DNA of 64,000 nucleotides from Sphaerisporangium corydalis. GTDB taxonomy: Bacteria > Actinomycetota > Actinomycetes > Streptosporangiales > Streptosporangiaceae. The position numbers and the translations under genes are program-made. Below are positions 8,633-16,509 of the stretch, piece after piece (position 1 is the first letter of the stretch; every line of letters starts with the position of its first letter). Below the pieces are notes generated by a model, which worked only from the letters and a program-made list of their open reading frames with translations, was not told the DNA's origin and did not search any database. The stretch spans positions 1 through 64,000 of the forward strand of contig NZ_JANZYP010000049.1 in assembly GCF_025506355.1 (NCBI RefSeq), written 5' to 3'.

Positions 8633-8836
8633 GTCCTTAATTTCACCAATTATCCGTAAAAAATAGTTTCGGCTCTGACGCTCCCGGGCGGCCGAGCCGG
8701 AAGTTCCTGATGGGAGGTCTGTATTGGCCGTTCGACGGTCGTGCAGGGCTTCCCGCCATCGGGCGGCGAGGCCGCTCCGGCGTAATGCGACACCACCGGC
8801 ACCGGGCCGTCGTCGCGATCAAGTGAGGGGTTTCTT

Positions 8837-10171
8837 GTGCGTATAAGGAAGATCGGATACGTCGCCGTCGCGGGCGCGCTTCTGGCGGCGGCCGCGGCGT
8901 GCGGCGGCGGCGACACCGGCGGCACGGCGAGCGGCGGCGGCACCACCGACAGCGGTGCGGCCAAGACGCTCACCTACTGGGCGTCGAACCAGGGCACCAG
9001 CCTCGACAACGACAAGCAGGTGCTCCAGCCCGAGCTGGACAAGTTCGAGAAGCAGACCGGCATCAAGGTCAACCTCGAAGTGGTCCCGTGGGCCGACCTG
9101 CTCAACCGGATCCTCGCCGCCACCACGTCGGGCAAGGGCCCTGACGTGCTGAACATCGGCAACACCTGGTCCGCCTCGCTCCAGGCCACCGGTGCCTTCC
9201 TGCCGTTCGACGACAAGCTGCTGACCGACCTCGGCGGCAAGGACCGCTTCCTCGGCCCGAGCCTCGCCGCGACCGGCGCCGCCGGCAAGCCGCCCACGGC
9301 CGTCCCGATCTACGGCATGACGTACGGGCTGTTCTACAACAAGAAGATGTTCAAGGAGGCCGGCATCGACAAGCCGCCGGCGACCTGGGACGAGCTGGTG
9401 GCCGACGGCAAGAAGCTCACCCACGGCAAGCAGTGGGGCCTCGCCGTCGAGGGCGCCAGCGTCAGCGAGAACTCCCACCACGCCTTCATCTTCGGCCAGC
9501 AGCACGGGTCGGACCTGTTCGACGCCAGCGGCAAGCCGCAGTTCGACTCGCCCCAGCAGGTCGCGGCGATCAAGCAGTACCTCGACCTGATGGCGGTCGA
9601 CAAGATCGTCAACCCGAGCAACGCCGAGTACTCCAACGGCACCGAGGCCGTGAACGACTTCGTCAACGGCAAGGCCGCGATGCTGATGTGGCAGTCCATC
9701 GCCTCCCAGCTCAAGGCAGCGAACCTCGGCGACGACTACTACGGCCTCGCGCCCATCCCGCTGCCGGCGCCCGGCTCGGGCGGCAAGCAGGTCAACGGTA
9801 TGGTGGCCGGCATCAACCTCGCCGTCTTCAACTTCACGAAGAACCGTGACGGCGCATTGAAGTTCGTGAAGTTCATGACGAGCGCGGAGGAGCAGCAGAT
9901 CCTGAACAAGACCTACGGCTCGCTGCCCACCGTCCAGGACGCCTACAACGACCCGGCGTTCCAGACGCCCACCATCAAGGCGTTCCAGGACATCCTCGCC
10001 AAGACCGCCGCGCCGCTGCCGCAGGTGCCGGAGGAGAGCCAGTTCGAGACCCTGGTCGGCACGGCGATGAACCAGCTCTGGGCGGACGCCGCGAGCGGCA
10101 AGCCGATCACCGACGAGTCGGTCAAGGCCAAGCTGACCCAGGCCAACCAGCAGGTGCAGCCGGGTAGCTGA
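8837..10171 (+). CDS. Sugar ABC importer solute-binding lipoprotein
   Basis: The 444-residue protein is a family 1 extracellular solute-binding protein of a carbohydrate ABC importer. Residues 1-22 are a lipoprotein signal ending at the lipobox LAAAAAC, then a Gly/Ser/Thr linker. The body shows KTLTYWASNQG, GPDVLNIGNTW, YGMTYGLFYNKKMFKEAG and ATWDELVADGKKL, the usual pattern of the MalE/UgpB group. It would capture oligosaccharides, probably beta-glucan fragments judging by the flanking GH3 and glucanase genes. GTG 8837 follows GAGGGG. Two permease genes follow. No ATPase is encoded here, so a shared MsiK-type ATPase elsewhere is inferred. Confidence 0.93.
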   Translation: MRIRKIGYVAVAGALLAAAAACGGGDTGGTASGGGTTDSGAAKTLTYWASNQGTSLDNDKQVLQPELDKFEKQTGIKVNLEVVPWADLLNRILAATTSGKGPDVLNIGNTWSASLQATGAFLPFDDKLLTDLGGKDRFLGPSLAATGAAGKPPTAVPIYGMTYGLFYNKKMFKEAGIDKPPATWDELVADGKKLTHGKQWGLAVEGASVSENSHHAFIFGQQHGSDLFDASGKPQFDSPQQVAAIKQYLDLMAVDKIVNPSNAEYSNGTEAVNDFVNGKAAMLMWQSIASQLKAANLGDDYYGLAPIPLPAPGSGGKQVNGMVAGINLAVFNFTKNRDGALKFVKFMTSAEEQQILNKTYGSLPTVQDAYNDPAFQTPTIKAFQDILAKTAAPLPQVPEESQFETLVGTAMNQLWADAASGKPITDESVKAKLTQANQQVQPGS

Positions 10172-10255
10172 GCCGCACCGCCCTCGGTGCCGGGCCGGGC
10201 GCCTTCCCCCGATCGCCTCGATCGACGCCCGCCCCGGCACCGTCCACAGACCCGT

Positions 10256-10288
10256 CCTGCCAGGCCGTTCACGAGACGGCCTGGCAGG
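10256..10288 (+). terminator. Intra-operon hairpin after the binding-protein gene
   Basis: CCTGCCAGGCCGT (10256-10268) pairs perfectly with 10276-10288 around loop TCACGAG. A second, larger GC-rich inverted repeat lies just before (about 10186-10243). Such hairpins between binding-protein and permease genes commonly protect or partly terminate mRNA so the binding protein is made in excess. Confidence 0.75.
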
Positions 10289-10348
10289 CGGACAACGATC
10301 CACCCTGCCACGCCGCACCGACCGGCCCAGCCGAATCGAGAGGATTAG

Positions 10349-11371
10349 ATGGTCGCCCGTACCACGCCTCACCAGGACGAGCGTCGCGACGCCACGCTCG
10401 CGGGAGGCGGTCCGCCCCCGCCGGGAAGGAGGGGGCTGCGGTCCAGGCTGGCCGGACGGATCCCGTTCGGCCTGCGTCGTCTCAGCGTTCCCTATCTGCT
10501 GATCATCCCGGCGATCGCCCTGGAACTGCTGATCCACGTGATCCCGATGCTGGTCGGCGTCGGGATGAGCTTCCTGCGCCTCACGCAGTTCTTCATCCGC
10601 AACTGGTCGGCCGCCCCGTTCGTGGGACTGTCGAACTACCAGGTCGCGGTCGACTTCGACTCGGCGGTGGGCAGCTCGCTGCTGCACTCCTTCACGATCA
10701 CGGTGGCGTTCACCGCGCTGTCGGTCGGCCTGTCGTGGCTCTTCGGCACCGTCGGGGCCGTGCTCATGCAGGGCGCCTTCCGCGGGCGGGGGTTCCTGCG
10801 GACCTTCTTCCTGGTCCCCTACGCCCTGCCCGTCTACGCCGGCGTGATCACCTGGAGCTTCATGTTCCAGCGGGACACCGGCATGGTCAACCACGTCCTG
10901 GTCGACCAGCTCCACCTGCTCGGCGACCGCCCGTTCTGGCTGATCGGCGGCAACAGCTTCGCCGCCGTCGTCATCGTCTGCGTGTGGCGGTCGTGGCCGT
11001 TCGCCTTCCTGATCCTCATGGCCGGCCTGCAGAACATCGACAACGACTACTACGAGGCCTCGGCCATCGACGGGGCGAGCTGGTGGCGCCAGTTCCGGTC
11101 CATCACCCTGCCCATGCTGCGTCCGGTGAACCAGGTGCTCGTCCTGGTGCTGTTCCTCTGGACCTTCAACGACTTCAACACGCCTTACGTGCTGTTCGGG
11201 AAGGCCGCGCCACAACAGGCGGACCTCATCTCGGTGCACATCTACCAGAGCTCGTTCATCACCTGGAACTTCGGCTCGGGATCGGCGATGTCCGTCCTGC
11301 TGCTGCTGTTCCTCCTCGCGGTGACCGTGGTGTACCTGGTGGCGACCTCACGGAGGAGGAGCGATGCGTGA
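10349..11371 (+). CDS. Sugar ABC importer permease (MalF type)
   Basis: The 340-residue inner-membrane protein has about six transmembrane helices, starting near residue 45 (LSVPYLLIIPAIALELLIHVIPMLV; first 20 enough to recognise the MalF-like start). It carries the EAA loop EASAIDGASWWRQF...LPMLRP that contacts the ATPase. It forms the membrane channel with the next gene product. The ATG start follows GAGAGGATTAG. The N-terminal 40 residues are polar and Arg-rich. Its 3' end overlaps the next permease by 8 bp (11364-11371), which indicates translational coupling. Confidence 0.93.
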   Translation: MVARTTPHQDERRDATLAGGGPPPPGRRGLRSRLAGRIPFGLRRLSVPYLLIIPAIALELLIHVIPMLVGVGMSFLRLTQFFIRNWSAAPFVGLSNYQVAVDFDSAVGSSLLHSFTITVAFTALSVGLSWLFGTVGAVLMQGAFRGRGFLRTFFLVPYALPVYAGVITWSFMFQRDTGMVNHVLVDQLHLLGDRPFWLIGGNSFAAVVIVCVWRSWPFAFLILMAGLQNIDNDYYEASAIDGASWWRQFRSITLPMLRPVNQVLVLVLFLWTFNDFNTPYVLFGKAAPQQADLISVHIYQSSFITWNFGSGSAMSVLLLLFLLAVTVVYLVATSRRRSDA

Positions 11372-12203
11372 GCCGCGCTGGCTGCCGCTGGCCCGCTGGA
11401 TCGGGCTCGGATTCCTCGGCCTGTTCACTCTGATCCCGCTGTACGTGATGGTGAGCTCGTCGATCAAACCGCTACAGGACGTGCAGAACGGATTCAGCTG
11501 GATCCCGACGACGATCAGCCTGCGGCCGTTCGCCGACATCTGGAAGACCATCCCGCTGGCGCGCTACTTCGGCAACAGCCTGATCGTGGCGTCCATCGCG
11601 TCGGTGCTGTCGGTGACGGTGGCGATCTTCGCGGCCTACGCCGTCAGCCGCTACCGCTTCCCCGGCCGCCGGGTCTTCACCGTCACGGTGCTGTCCACCC
11701 AGATGTTCCCCGGCATCCTGTTCCTGCTCCCGCTGTTCATGATCTTCGTGAACGTCGGCAACGCCACCGGCCTGGAGCTCTACGGGAGCCGCACCGGCCT
11801 GATCATCACCTACCTGACGTTCTCGCTGCCGTTCTCGATCTGGATGCTGGTCGGCTACTTCGACTCCATCCCCAAGGCGCTGGACGAGGCCGCGAAGGTG
11901 GACGGCAACGGGCCGCTGGGCGCGTTGTTCCGCGTGGTCATCCCGGCCGCGATCCCCGGCATCGTGGCGGTCACCATCTACGCGTTCATGACGGCGTGGG
12001 GAGAGGTCCTGTTCGCCTCGGTCATGACCGACGACTCCACCCGCACCCTGGCCGTCGGCCTGCGGGGCTACGCCACGGAGAACGACGTGTACTGGAACCA
12101 GGTCATGGCGGCCTCGCTGGTGGTCAGCGTGCCCGTCGTCATCGGCTTCCTGCTCCTGCAGCGCTACCTCGTCCAGGGCCTGACCGCGGGCGCCGTCAAG
12201 TAG
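11364..12203 (+). CDS. Sugar ABC importer permease (MalG type)
   Basis: The 279-residue protein is the second permease subunit of the importer, with about six membrane helices. The EAA motif is DEAAKVDGNGPLGALFRVVIP (near residue 175), and the protein ends QRYLVQGLTAGAVK, the usual MalG-like C-terminus. ATG 11364 lies within the end of the preceding gene behind GGAGGA. Its own 3' end overlaps the small convergent gene 12196-12420 by 8 bp. It acts with the 8837 and 10349 products. Confidence 0.93.
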   Translation: MREPRWLPLARWIGLGFLGLFTLIPLYVMVSSSIKPLQDVQNGFSWIPTTISLRPFADIWKTIPLARYFGNSLIVASIASVLSVTVAIFAAYAVSRYRFPGRRVFTVTVLSTQMFPGILFLLPLFMIFVNVGNATGLELYGSRTGLIITYLTFSLPFSIWMLVGYFDSIPKALDEAAKVDGNGPLGALFRVVIPAAIPGIVAVTIYAFMTAWGEVLFASVMTDDSTRTLAVGLRGYATENDVYWNQVMAASLVVSVPVVIGFLLLQRYLVQGLTAGAVK

Positions 12204-12420
12204 CCGTGACCGGGCCCATCTCGGCCACGCTCTCCTGCTCGGCGATGGCCCGGCACAGGCCGGGCTCGTCGTCGGCGTCGACGGTCCGCCACGCGCCGGC
12301 CTTCTCGGCGGTCTCGTTGTAGGGGCGCTCACGGGTCGCCCAGAGCCGGCCCTGGTCGCTGCGGAAGATGCGCCAGCCGGGGATCGGCTCTTTCGGGTGC
12401 GTTGCGTCAAGGTGCGCCAT
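12196..12420 (-). CDS. Small conserved-looking hypothetical protein (74 aa)
   Basis: The 74-residue acidic, soluble protein (MAHLDATHPKEPIPGWRIF, RLWATRERPYNETAEKAGAW, TVDADDEPGLCRAIAEQE) has no signal peptide or membrane segment. The pattern W-R-I-F-x-S-x-x-G-R-L-W-A-T resembles small actinobacterial proteins of unknown role. It converges on and overlaps the permease gene by 8 bp. The start is ATG 12420 behind GGAGGCC. Function unknown. Confidence 0.65.
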   Translation of the reverse strand: MAHLDATHPKEPIPGWRIFRSDQGRLWATRERPYNETAEKAGAWRTVDADDEPGLCRAIAEQESVAEMGPVTAT

Positions 12421-12621
12421 AGGTCGGCCTCCGTGGTCCGATCATGGGGCCACCCGCTCATCGGTACAGCTCAGGTGAGCCCGCTCCGTCGGCTCCGATC
12501 CTCAGTACGCGCGTATGCCGGGCTCAACGAGATTTCTTGAAGTTTCTACTTCATTCGCCGGGGCCCCGGACGGCGCGGGCGGGCCGGGAACGATCCCGGT
12601 CAGGCCCGCGGCCGGTCGCGG
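12421..12621. other. Intergenic, no gene seen
   Basis: These 200 bp hold the upstream region of the small minus-strand gene and the region downstream of the LacI gene. A locally AT-rich patch (GAGATTTCTTGAAGTTTC, about 12528-12550) and a GC-rich segment follow. No operator of the GAGCGCTC type was found. Confidence 0.4.
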
Positions 12622-13674
12622 TCAGGCCGAATCGCGGATGACCAGGGACGGCTCGAAGATGATCGAGGTGACCGGCTGGTCGAGGTCGTCGACGTGGGCC
12701 AGCAGCAGCCGCGCCATCTCGGCCGCCATGTCCTCCACGGGGTGGCGGATCGTCGTGAGCGGCGGCCGGCTGGCGGTGGCCGCGCTGCTGTCGTCGAACC
12801 CGACCACGGCCACGTCGTCCGGCACCCTGCGCCCGTGGTGGCGCAGCACGGGCAGCGCGCCCTGGGCCATCAGGTCGTTGGCGATGAAGACGCCGTCGAG
12901 GCCGGGATGCTCGGCCAGCAGCCGCTCCATCGCCGCCTCGCCGCTGTTGAGGGTGAAGTTCCCCTCGACGCACGGAATGTACGGGTACCCGTGGGCGGCC
13001 ATGGCGTCGCGGAACCCCGACAGGCGGTCCTGGCTGGCCGGCACGTCCAGGGGCCCGCTGATGGTTCCCACGCGGCGGCGGCCCCTGGCCACCAGATGGT
13101 CGGCGGCGAGCTTGGCGCCCGTGCGGTGGGCGACGTCGACGTAGCTGATCGGGATCGGCTCGGCGGGCCGGGCGAAGAGCACGGCGGGCAGCGAGGCGTC
13201 GACCAGCAGGCGGGGGAGCGGGTCCTGCGCCTGGGTCGAGACCAGGACCGCCCCGTCGGCGTTCCCCTGGCGGAGGTAGGCGATGACCTGGGCGCGCGCC
13301 TCGGCGGTCTCGGCGAACATCAGGATCGGGTGGATGCCGCGGGGGCGCAGGAAGCCGACGACGCCGCTGGCCACGCGGCCGAAGAACGGGTCGGCGAAGA
13401 CCTGGCTGTGAAAGGGGTTCTCCCCGCTCTCCTCGCCGGCGCCGGAGACGATCAGGGCGATCGCCCCCGTGCGGCGGGTGACCAGGGAGCGGGCGGCACG
13501 GTTGGGCACGTAGCCGGTCTCGGCGATCGCCTGCCTGACCGTCTCCTGGATCATCGGGTCCACGTTGCGGATGCCGTTGATGACGCGGGAGACGGTCGCG
13601 CGGGAGACGCCCGCCGCGCGAGCCACGTCCTCCAGGGTGGGGGATGCCGGCACGGGCGGGCGACCTTCGCTCAT
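12622..13674 (-). CDS. LacI-family repressor of the glucan regulon
   Basis: The 350-residue protein has an N-terminal LacI helix-turn-helix (TLEDVARAAGVSRATVSRV, residues about 12-30), hinge helix NRAARSLVTRR and a periplasmic-binding-protein-like sensor domain (DGVFIANDLMAQGALPVL, VAVVGFDDSSAA). It should be a dimer that releases DNA when a sugar binds. ATG 13674 is chosen because the operator GGAGAGCGCTCTCC lies at 13695-13708, just upstream; a start 12 codons earlier would lie inside it. The gene sits between the importer and the GH3 gene, and the operator in its own promoter implies autoregulation. Binding of the regulon palindrome by this particular paralogue is inference. Confidence 0.9.
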   Translation of the reverse strand: MSEGRPPVPASPTLEDVARAAGVSRATVSRVINGIRNVDPMIQETVRQAIAETGYVPNRAARSLVTRRTGAIALIVSGAGEESGENPFHSQVFADPFFGRVASGVVGFLRPRGIHPILMFAETAEARAQVIAYLRQGNADGAVLVSTQAQDPLPRLLVDASLPAVLFARPAEPIPISYVDVAHRTGAKLAADHLVARGRRRVGTISGPLDVPASQDRLSGFRDAMAAHGYPYIPCVEGNFTLNSGEAAMERLLAEHPGLDGVFIANDLMAQGALPVLRHHGRRVPDDVAVVGFDDSSAATASRPPLTTIRHPVEDMAAEMARLLLAHVDDLDQPVTSIIFEPSLVIRDSA

Positions 13675-13694
13675 GTGGACTTTATAGCATGGCG

Positions 13695-13708
13695 GGAGAG
13701 CGCTCTCC
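13695..13708. promoter_or_regulatory. LacI operator (autoregulatory)
   Basis: GGAGAGCGCTCTCC is a perfect 14-bp palindrome 21 bp upstream of the LacI start. On the minus strand GTGACA, a 17-bp spacer and TAAGAG lie just before it, so the operator would cover the transcription start. Confidence 0.8.
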
Positions 13709-13737
13709 AACGCTCTTACCCGCCGTGGCCTCGTATG

Positions 13738-16248
13738 TCACACGGACGTGACCGTATCGGTCCCCACCGTTCCCCGCAAGGGCAGGTCCCCGGCGGACCG
13801 GCCGGCCAGCACGGTGAACGCGCCGGGCTCGCCCTGCCAGGCGCCGGCGTCGGCCGACCAGTGCTGGACGGCACGCGCCGGGACCTCGATCTCGGCCTCC
13901 ACGGCCTGCCCCGGCCCGGCGTGGACCTTGGCGAAACCGGCGAGCCAGAGGGCGGGACGCGGCAGCGCGCTCTCGGGCCGGGACAGGTAGACCTGCACGA
14001 CCTCCGACCCCGCACGCTCCCCGGTGTTGCGCAGCCGCACCCGCACCGTGAACGGCTCACCGGGCTCGGCGTGCCCGGGCGCGGTCAGGCCCTCGTACTC
14101 CCAGGTGGTGTACCCGAGGCCGTGGCCGAACCAGTACGCGGGGGCGTCCGGCTCCCGCAGCCACGCACGGTGGCCGATGTCCAGGCCCTCGGTGTACTCC
14201 AGCACCCCGTCCACCGGCGTGGTGCCGGCCAGGGCGCGGCCGGCCCACGTGGTGGGCAGCCGCCCGCCGGGCTCCGCGTCGCCGAAGAGCACCTCGGCGA
14301 GCCCGTCGCCGTACTCCTGGCCGGGGAACCAGCTCAGCAGCACGGCGGGCACCTCCTCGCGCCACGGCATCGCGACCGGGCCGCCCGCGTTGACCACCAC
14401 GACGGTGTCGGGGTTGGCCGCCACCACCGCGCGGACCAGGGCGTCCTGGTCGCCGGGCAGCGACAGGTCCGTGCGGTCGTAGCCCTCGCTCTCGACCTCC
14501 TCGGTCGTGCCGACCACCAGGACGACGACGTCGGCGCCGGCCGCCAGCTCGACCGCCGAGGCGAACTCCTCCTCGTCGCTTCCCCTGGGCGGGTCGGCGG
14601 CGAGCACGGAGGCCAGGCCGCTGTCGGGGTCGAGGCGGCGGCGGGCGACGAGCTCGACCTCCTGGCCGGCGGCGAGCGCCAGCGTGGCGTGCCGGTAGGG
14701 CGGAGTGAGGTGCACGGTCGCCGGGTCGTCGGTGTCCCGCTCGACCTCCTCGTCGATCAGCGTCACCCCGTCGGCGGACAGGAAGACGTGACCCCAGCCG
14801 GAGACGGCGAGGTTCCACGTCCCGGTGGCGTGGGCGCACAGCCGGGCGGCGATCTCCACCGTGGCCGAGCCGTCGACGAGCGCGGGCTCCAGGATGCGCC
14901 CGGTCAGCCGGTGCTCGGCGTGCAGCTCCGCCCCGGAGGCGTCCAGCAGCCGGACGAGCACGCCCGGCTCGCCCGTCAGCGGGTCGCACGAGTTCTCGAG
15001 GTCCAACGGGGTGGGACGGCCCGAGATGTGCACCCCGGTCGCGTGGACCACCTCGGCCCGGCCCGCGAGGGCGTCCCGGATGCCGTCCAGCGGGGACACG
15101 CTGGAGACCGGGTAGACGCCGGCGCTGCCCCCGCCCTGGATGCGCGGCGCGGCGGCGCTGGGGCCGATCACCGCGACCCTGCGCAGCCGATCGGGGTCCA
15201 GGGGGAGGACCGAGCGCTCATTGCGGAGCAGCACCGTGCTCGCCACGACGGCCTCGCGCAGCAGCGCCCGGCTCTCGGCGTCGCGCGGGGTGGGCGCGAT
15301 GTGCGTGGTCGGGTCGTGCGGCGTGCCCTCGGGCCCGGTGCCGTCCAGTGCGCCGGAGGCCCCCGTGCCCGCGTCGTCCAGGACGTCGCCGGGGGAGAGC
15401 GCGCCCACGCGGGAGGCCAGGCGCAGCAGGCGGCGGACCTTCTCGTCGACGGCCTCCTCGGGCACCTCGCCCGCGCGCACCGCGGCGACCAGCGCGTCGC
15501 CCCACGGCCCGTCGGGGCCGGGCATCGCCAGGTCCTGCGCGGCGCGCCCGGCCGGGACGGTGCTGCGTACCGCCCCCCAGTCGGACACGACCATGCCGTC
15601 GAAGCCCCACTCGCCCTTCAGCGGCTCGGCCAGCAGCGGGTTCTCGGTCATGGTGGCGCCGTTGACGCCGTTGTAGGCGGCCATGACCACCCACACCCCG
15701 GCCTCGACGGCGGCCTCGAACGGGGCCATGTACAGCTCGCGCAGCGTCCGGTCGTCCACGCGCGCGTCCAGGGTGAGACGTTCGGTCTCGGAGTCGTTGG
15801 CGACGTAGTGCTTGGCGGTGGCGGCGACCCCGCGCGACTGCACGCCCCTGATGTAGGCGGCCCCGATGCGGGCGGTGAGCAGCGGGTCCTCGGAGTAGCA
15901 CTCGAAGTGCCTGCCGCCGAGCGGCGAGCGGTGCAGGTTGATCGTGGGCGCCAGCAGCACGTCGACGCCCTTGCGCCGGGCCTCGGCCGCCAGCAGGACG
16001 CCGAGCCGTCCCACCAGGTCCTCGTCCCAGCTCGCGGCCACGCCGGTGGGGGAGGGGAGGGTCAGGGAGGTGCTCCGCTCGTCCCATCCCATGCCCCGGA
16101 CGCCGATCGGCCCGTCGGAGGTGACGATCGAGCGCAGGCCGATGTCGGGCAGGGCGTGGGTCCGCCACGCGGTCGCGCCGGTGAGCAGCCTCACCTTCTG
16201 CTCCAGATCCAGCTTCCGCACCACGTCGTCGAACTCGTCCTCGGTCAC
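13738..16248 (-). CDS. Cytoplasmic GH3 beta-glucosidase
   Basis: The 836-residue enzyme is a family 3 beta-glucosidase. The TIM-barrel half has KHYVANDSETERL and the nucleophile motif MVVSDWGAV (Asp 223). A PA14-like insert (about residues 400-530, HAEHRLTGRILEP, VTLIDEEVERD) precedes the completion of the second alpha/beta domain (VVLVVGTTEEVESEGYDR), and a C-terminal fibronectin III-like domain ends the protein (GEPFTVRVRLRNTGERAGSE). There is no signal peptide, so it should hydrolyse imported beta-gluco-oligosaccharides. GTG 16248 follows AGAGGAA. The much longer open frame continuing upstream on this strand is only the antisense of the glucanase gene. Promoter and LacI operator lie immediately upstream. 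Confidence 0.93.
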   Translation of the reverse strand: MTEDEFDDVVRKLDLEQKVRLLTGATAWRTHALPDIGLRSIVTSDGPIGVRGMGWDERSTSLTLPSPTGVAASWDEDLVGRLGVLLAAEARRKGVDVLLAPTINLHRSPLGGRHFECYSEDPLLTARIGAAYIRGVQSRGVAATAKHYVANDSETERLTLDARVDDRTLRELYMAPFEAAVEAGVWVVMAAYNGVNGATMTENPLLAEPLKGEWGFDGMVVSDWGAVRSTVPAGRAAQDLAMPGPDGPWGDALVAAVRAGEVPEEAVDEKVRRLLRLASRVGALSPGDVLDDAGTGASGALDGTGPEGTPHDPTTHIAPTPRDAESRALLREAVVASTVLLRNERSVLPLDPDRLRRVAVIGPSAAAPRIQGGGSAGVYPVSSVSPLDGIRDALAGRAEVVHATGVHISGRPTPLDLENSCDPLTGEPGVLVRLLDASGAELHAEHRLTGRILEPALVDGSATVEIAARLCAHATGTWNLAVSGWGHVFLSADGVTLIDEEVERDTDDPATVHLTPPYRHATLALAAGQEVELVARRRLDPDSGLASVLAADPPRGSDEEEFASAVELAAGADVVVLVVGTTEEVESEGYDRTDLSLPGDQDALVRAVVAANPDTVVVVNAGGPVAMPWREEVPAVLLSWFPGQEYGDGLAEVLFGDAEPGGRLPTTWAGRALAGTTPVDGVLEYTEGLDIGHRAWLREPDAPAYWFGHGLGYTTWEYEGLTAPGHAEPGEPFTVRVRLRNTGERAGSEVVQVYLSRPESALPRPALWLAGFAKVHAGPGQAVEAEIEVPARAVQHWSADAGAWQGEPGAFTVLAGRSAGDLPLRGTVGTDTVTSV

Positions 16249-16268
16249 TCTGGTTCCTCTCGGGGATT

Positions 16269-16322
16269 GGAGAGCGCTCTCCCTCCTGGCCATAGAGTCA
16301 CCGTCCCGGGGCCGGATGTCAA
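16269..16322 (-). promoter_or_regulatory. GH3 promoter with LacI operator
   Basis: On the minus strand TTGACA (16322-16317), a 17-bp spacer and GACTCT (16299-16294) precede GGAGAGCGCTCTCC (16269-16282). The operator lies where RNA polymerase would start and ends 20 bp before the GH3 GTG. Confidence 0.85.
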
Positions 16323-16405
16323 TGGGGAGCGCGCGACGCAGGTCACGCGGGCGGGCGGGTTTCCGGCACATGAGCAGGACGTTTCGTTCTGGTTGCCGAT
16401 GAGCC

Positions 16406-16455
16406 TTGACAGGCCTCGATCCGTAGGTGCACTCTCCATTCGGAGAGCGCTCTCC
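16406..16455 (+). promoter_or_regulatory. Glucanase promoter with LacI operator
   Basis: TTGACA (16406-16411), an 18-bp spacer and CACTCT (16430-16435) are followed by GGAGAGCGCTCTCC (16442-16455). The same TTGACAGG start, 18-bp spacer and CACTCT recur upstream of the GH16 gene at 54628. Confidence 0.85.
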
Positions 16456-16509
16456 CTCTATCACCCCGTTGCCGTACACGGCGGGCACCCCCCGTAATGA
16501 GGAGAGATC

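Noticed and set aside
8819-11239. 806-codon frame on the minus strand
   Set aside because: It is antisense to the binding-protein and permease genes, whose families are clear.
12694-16497. 1267-codon frame on the plus strand
   Set aside because: It is antisense to the LacI and GH3 genes; the composition is typical of a shadow frame.
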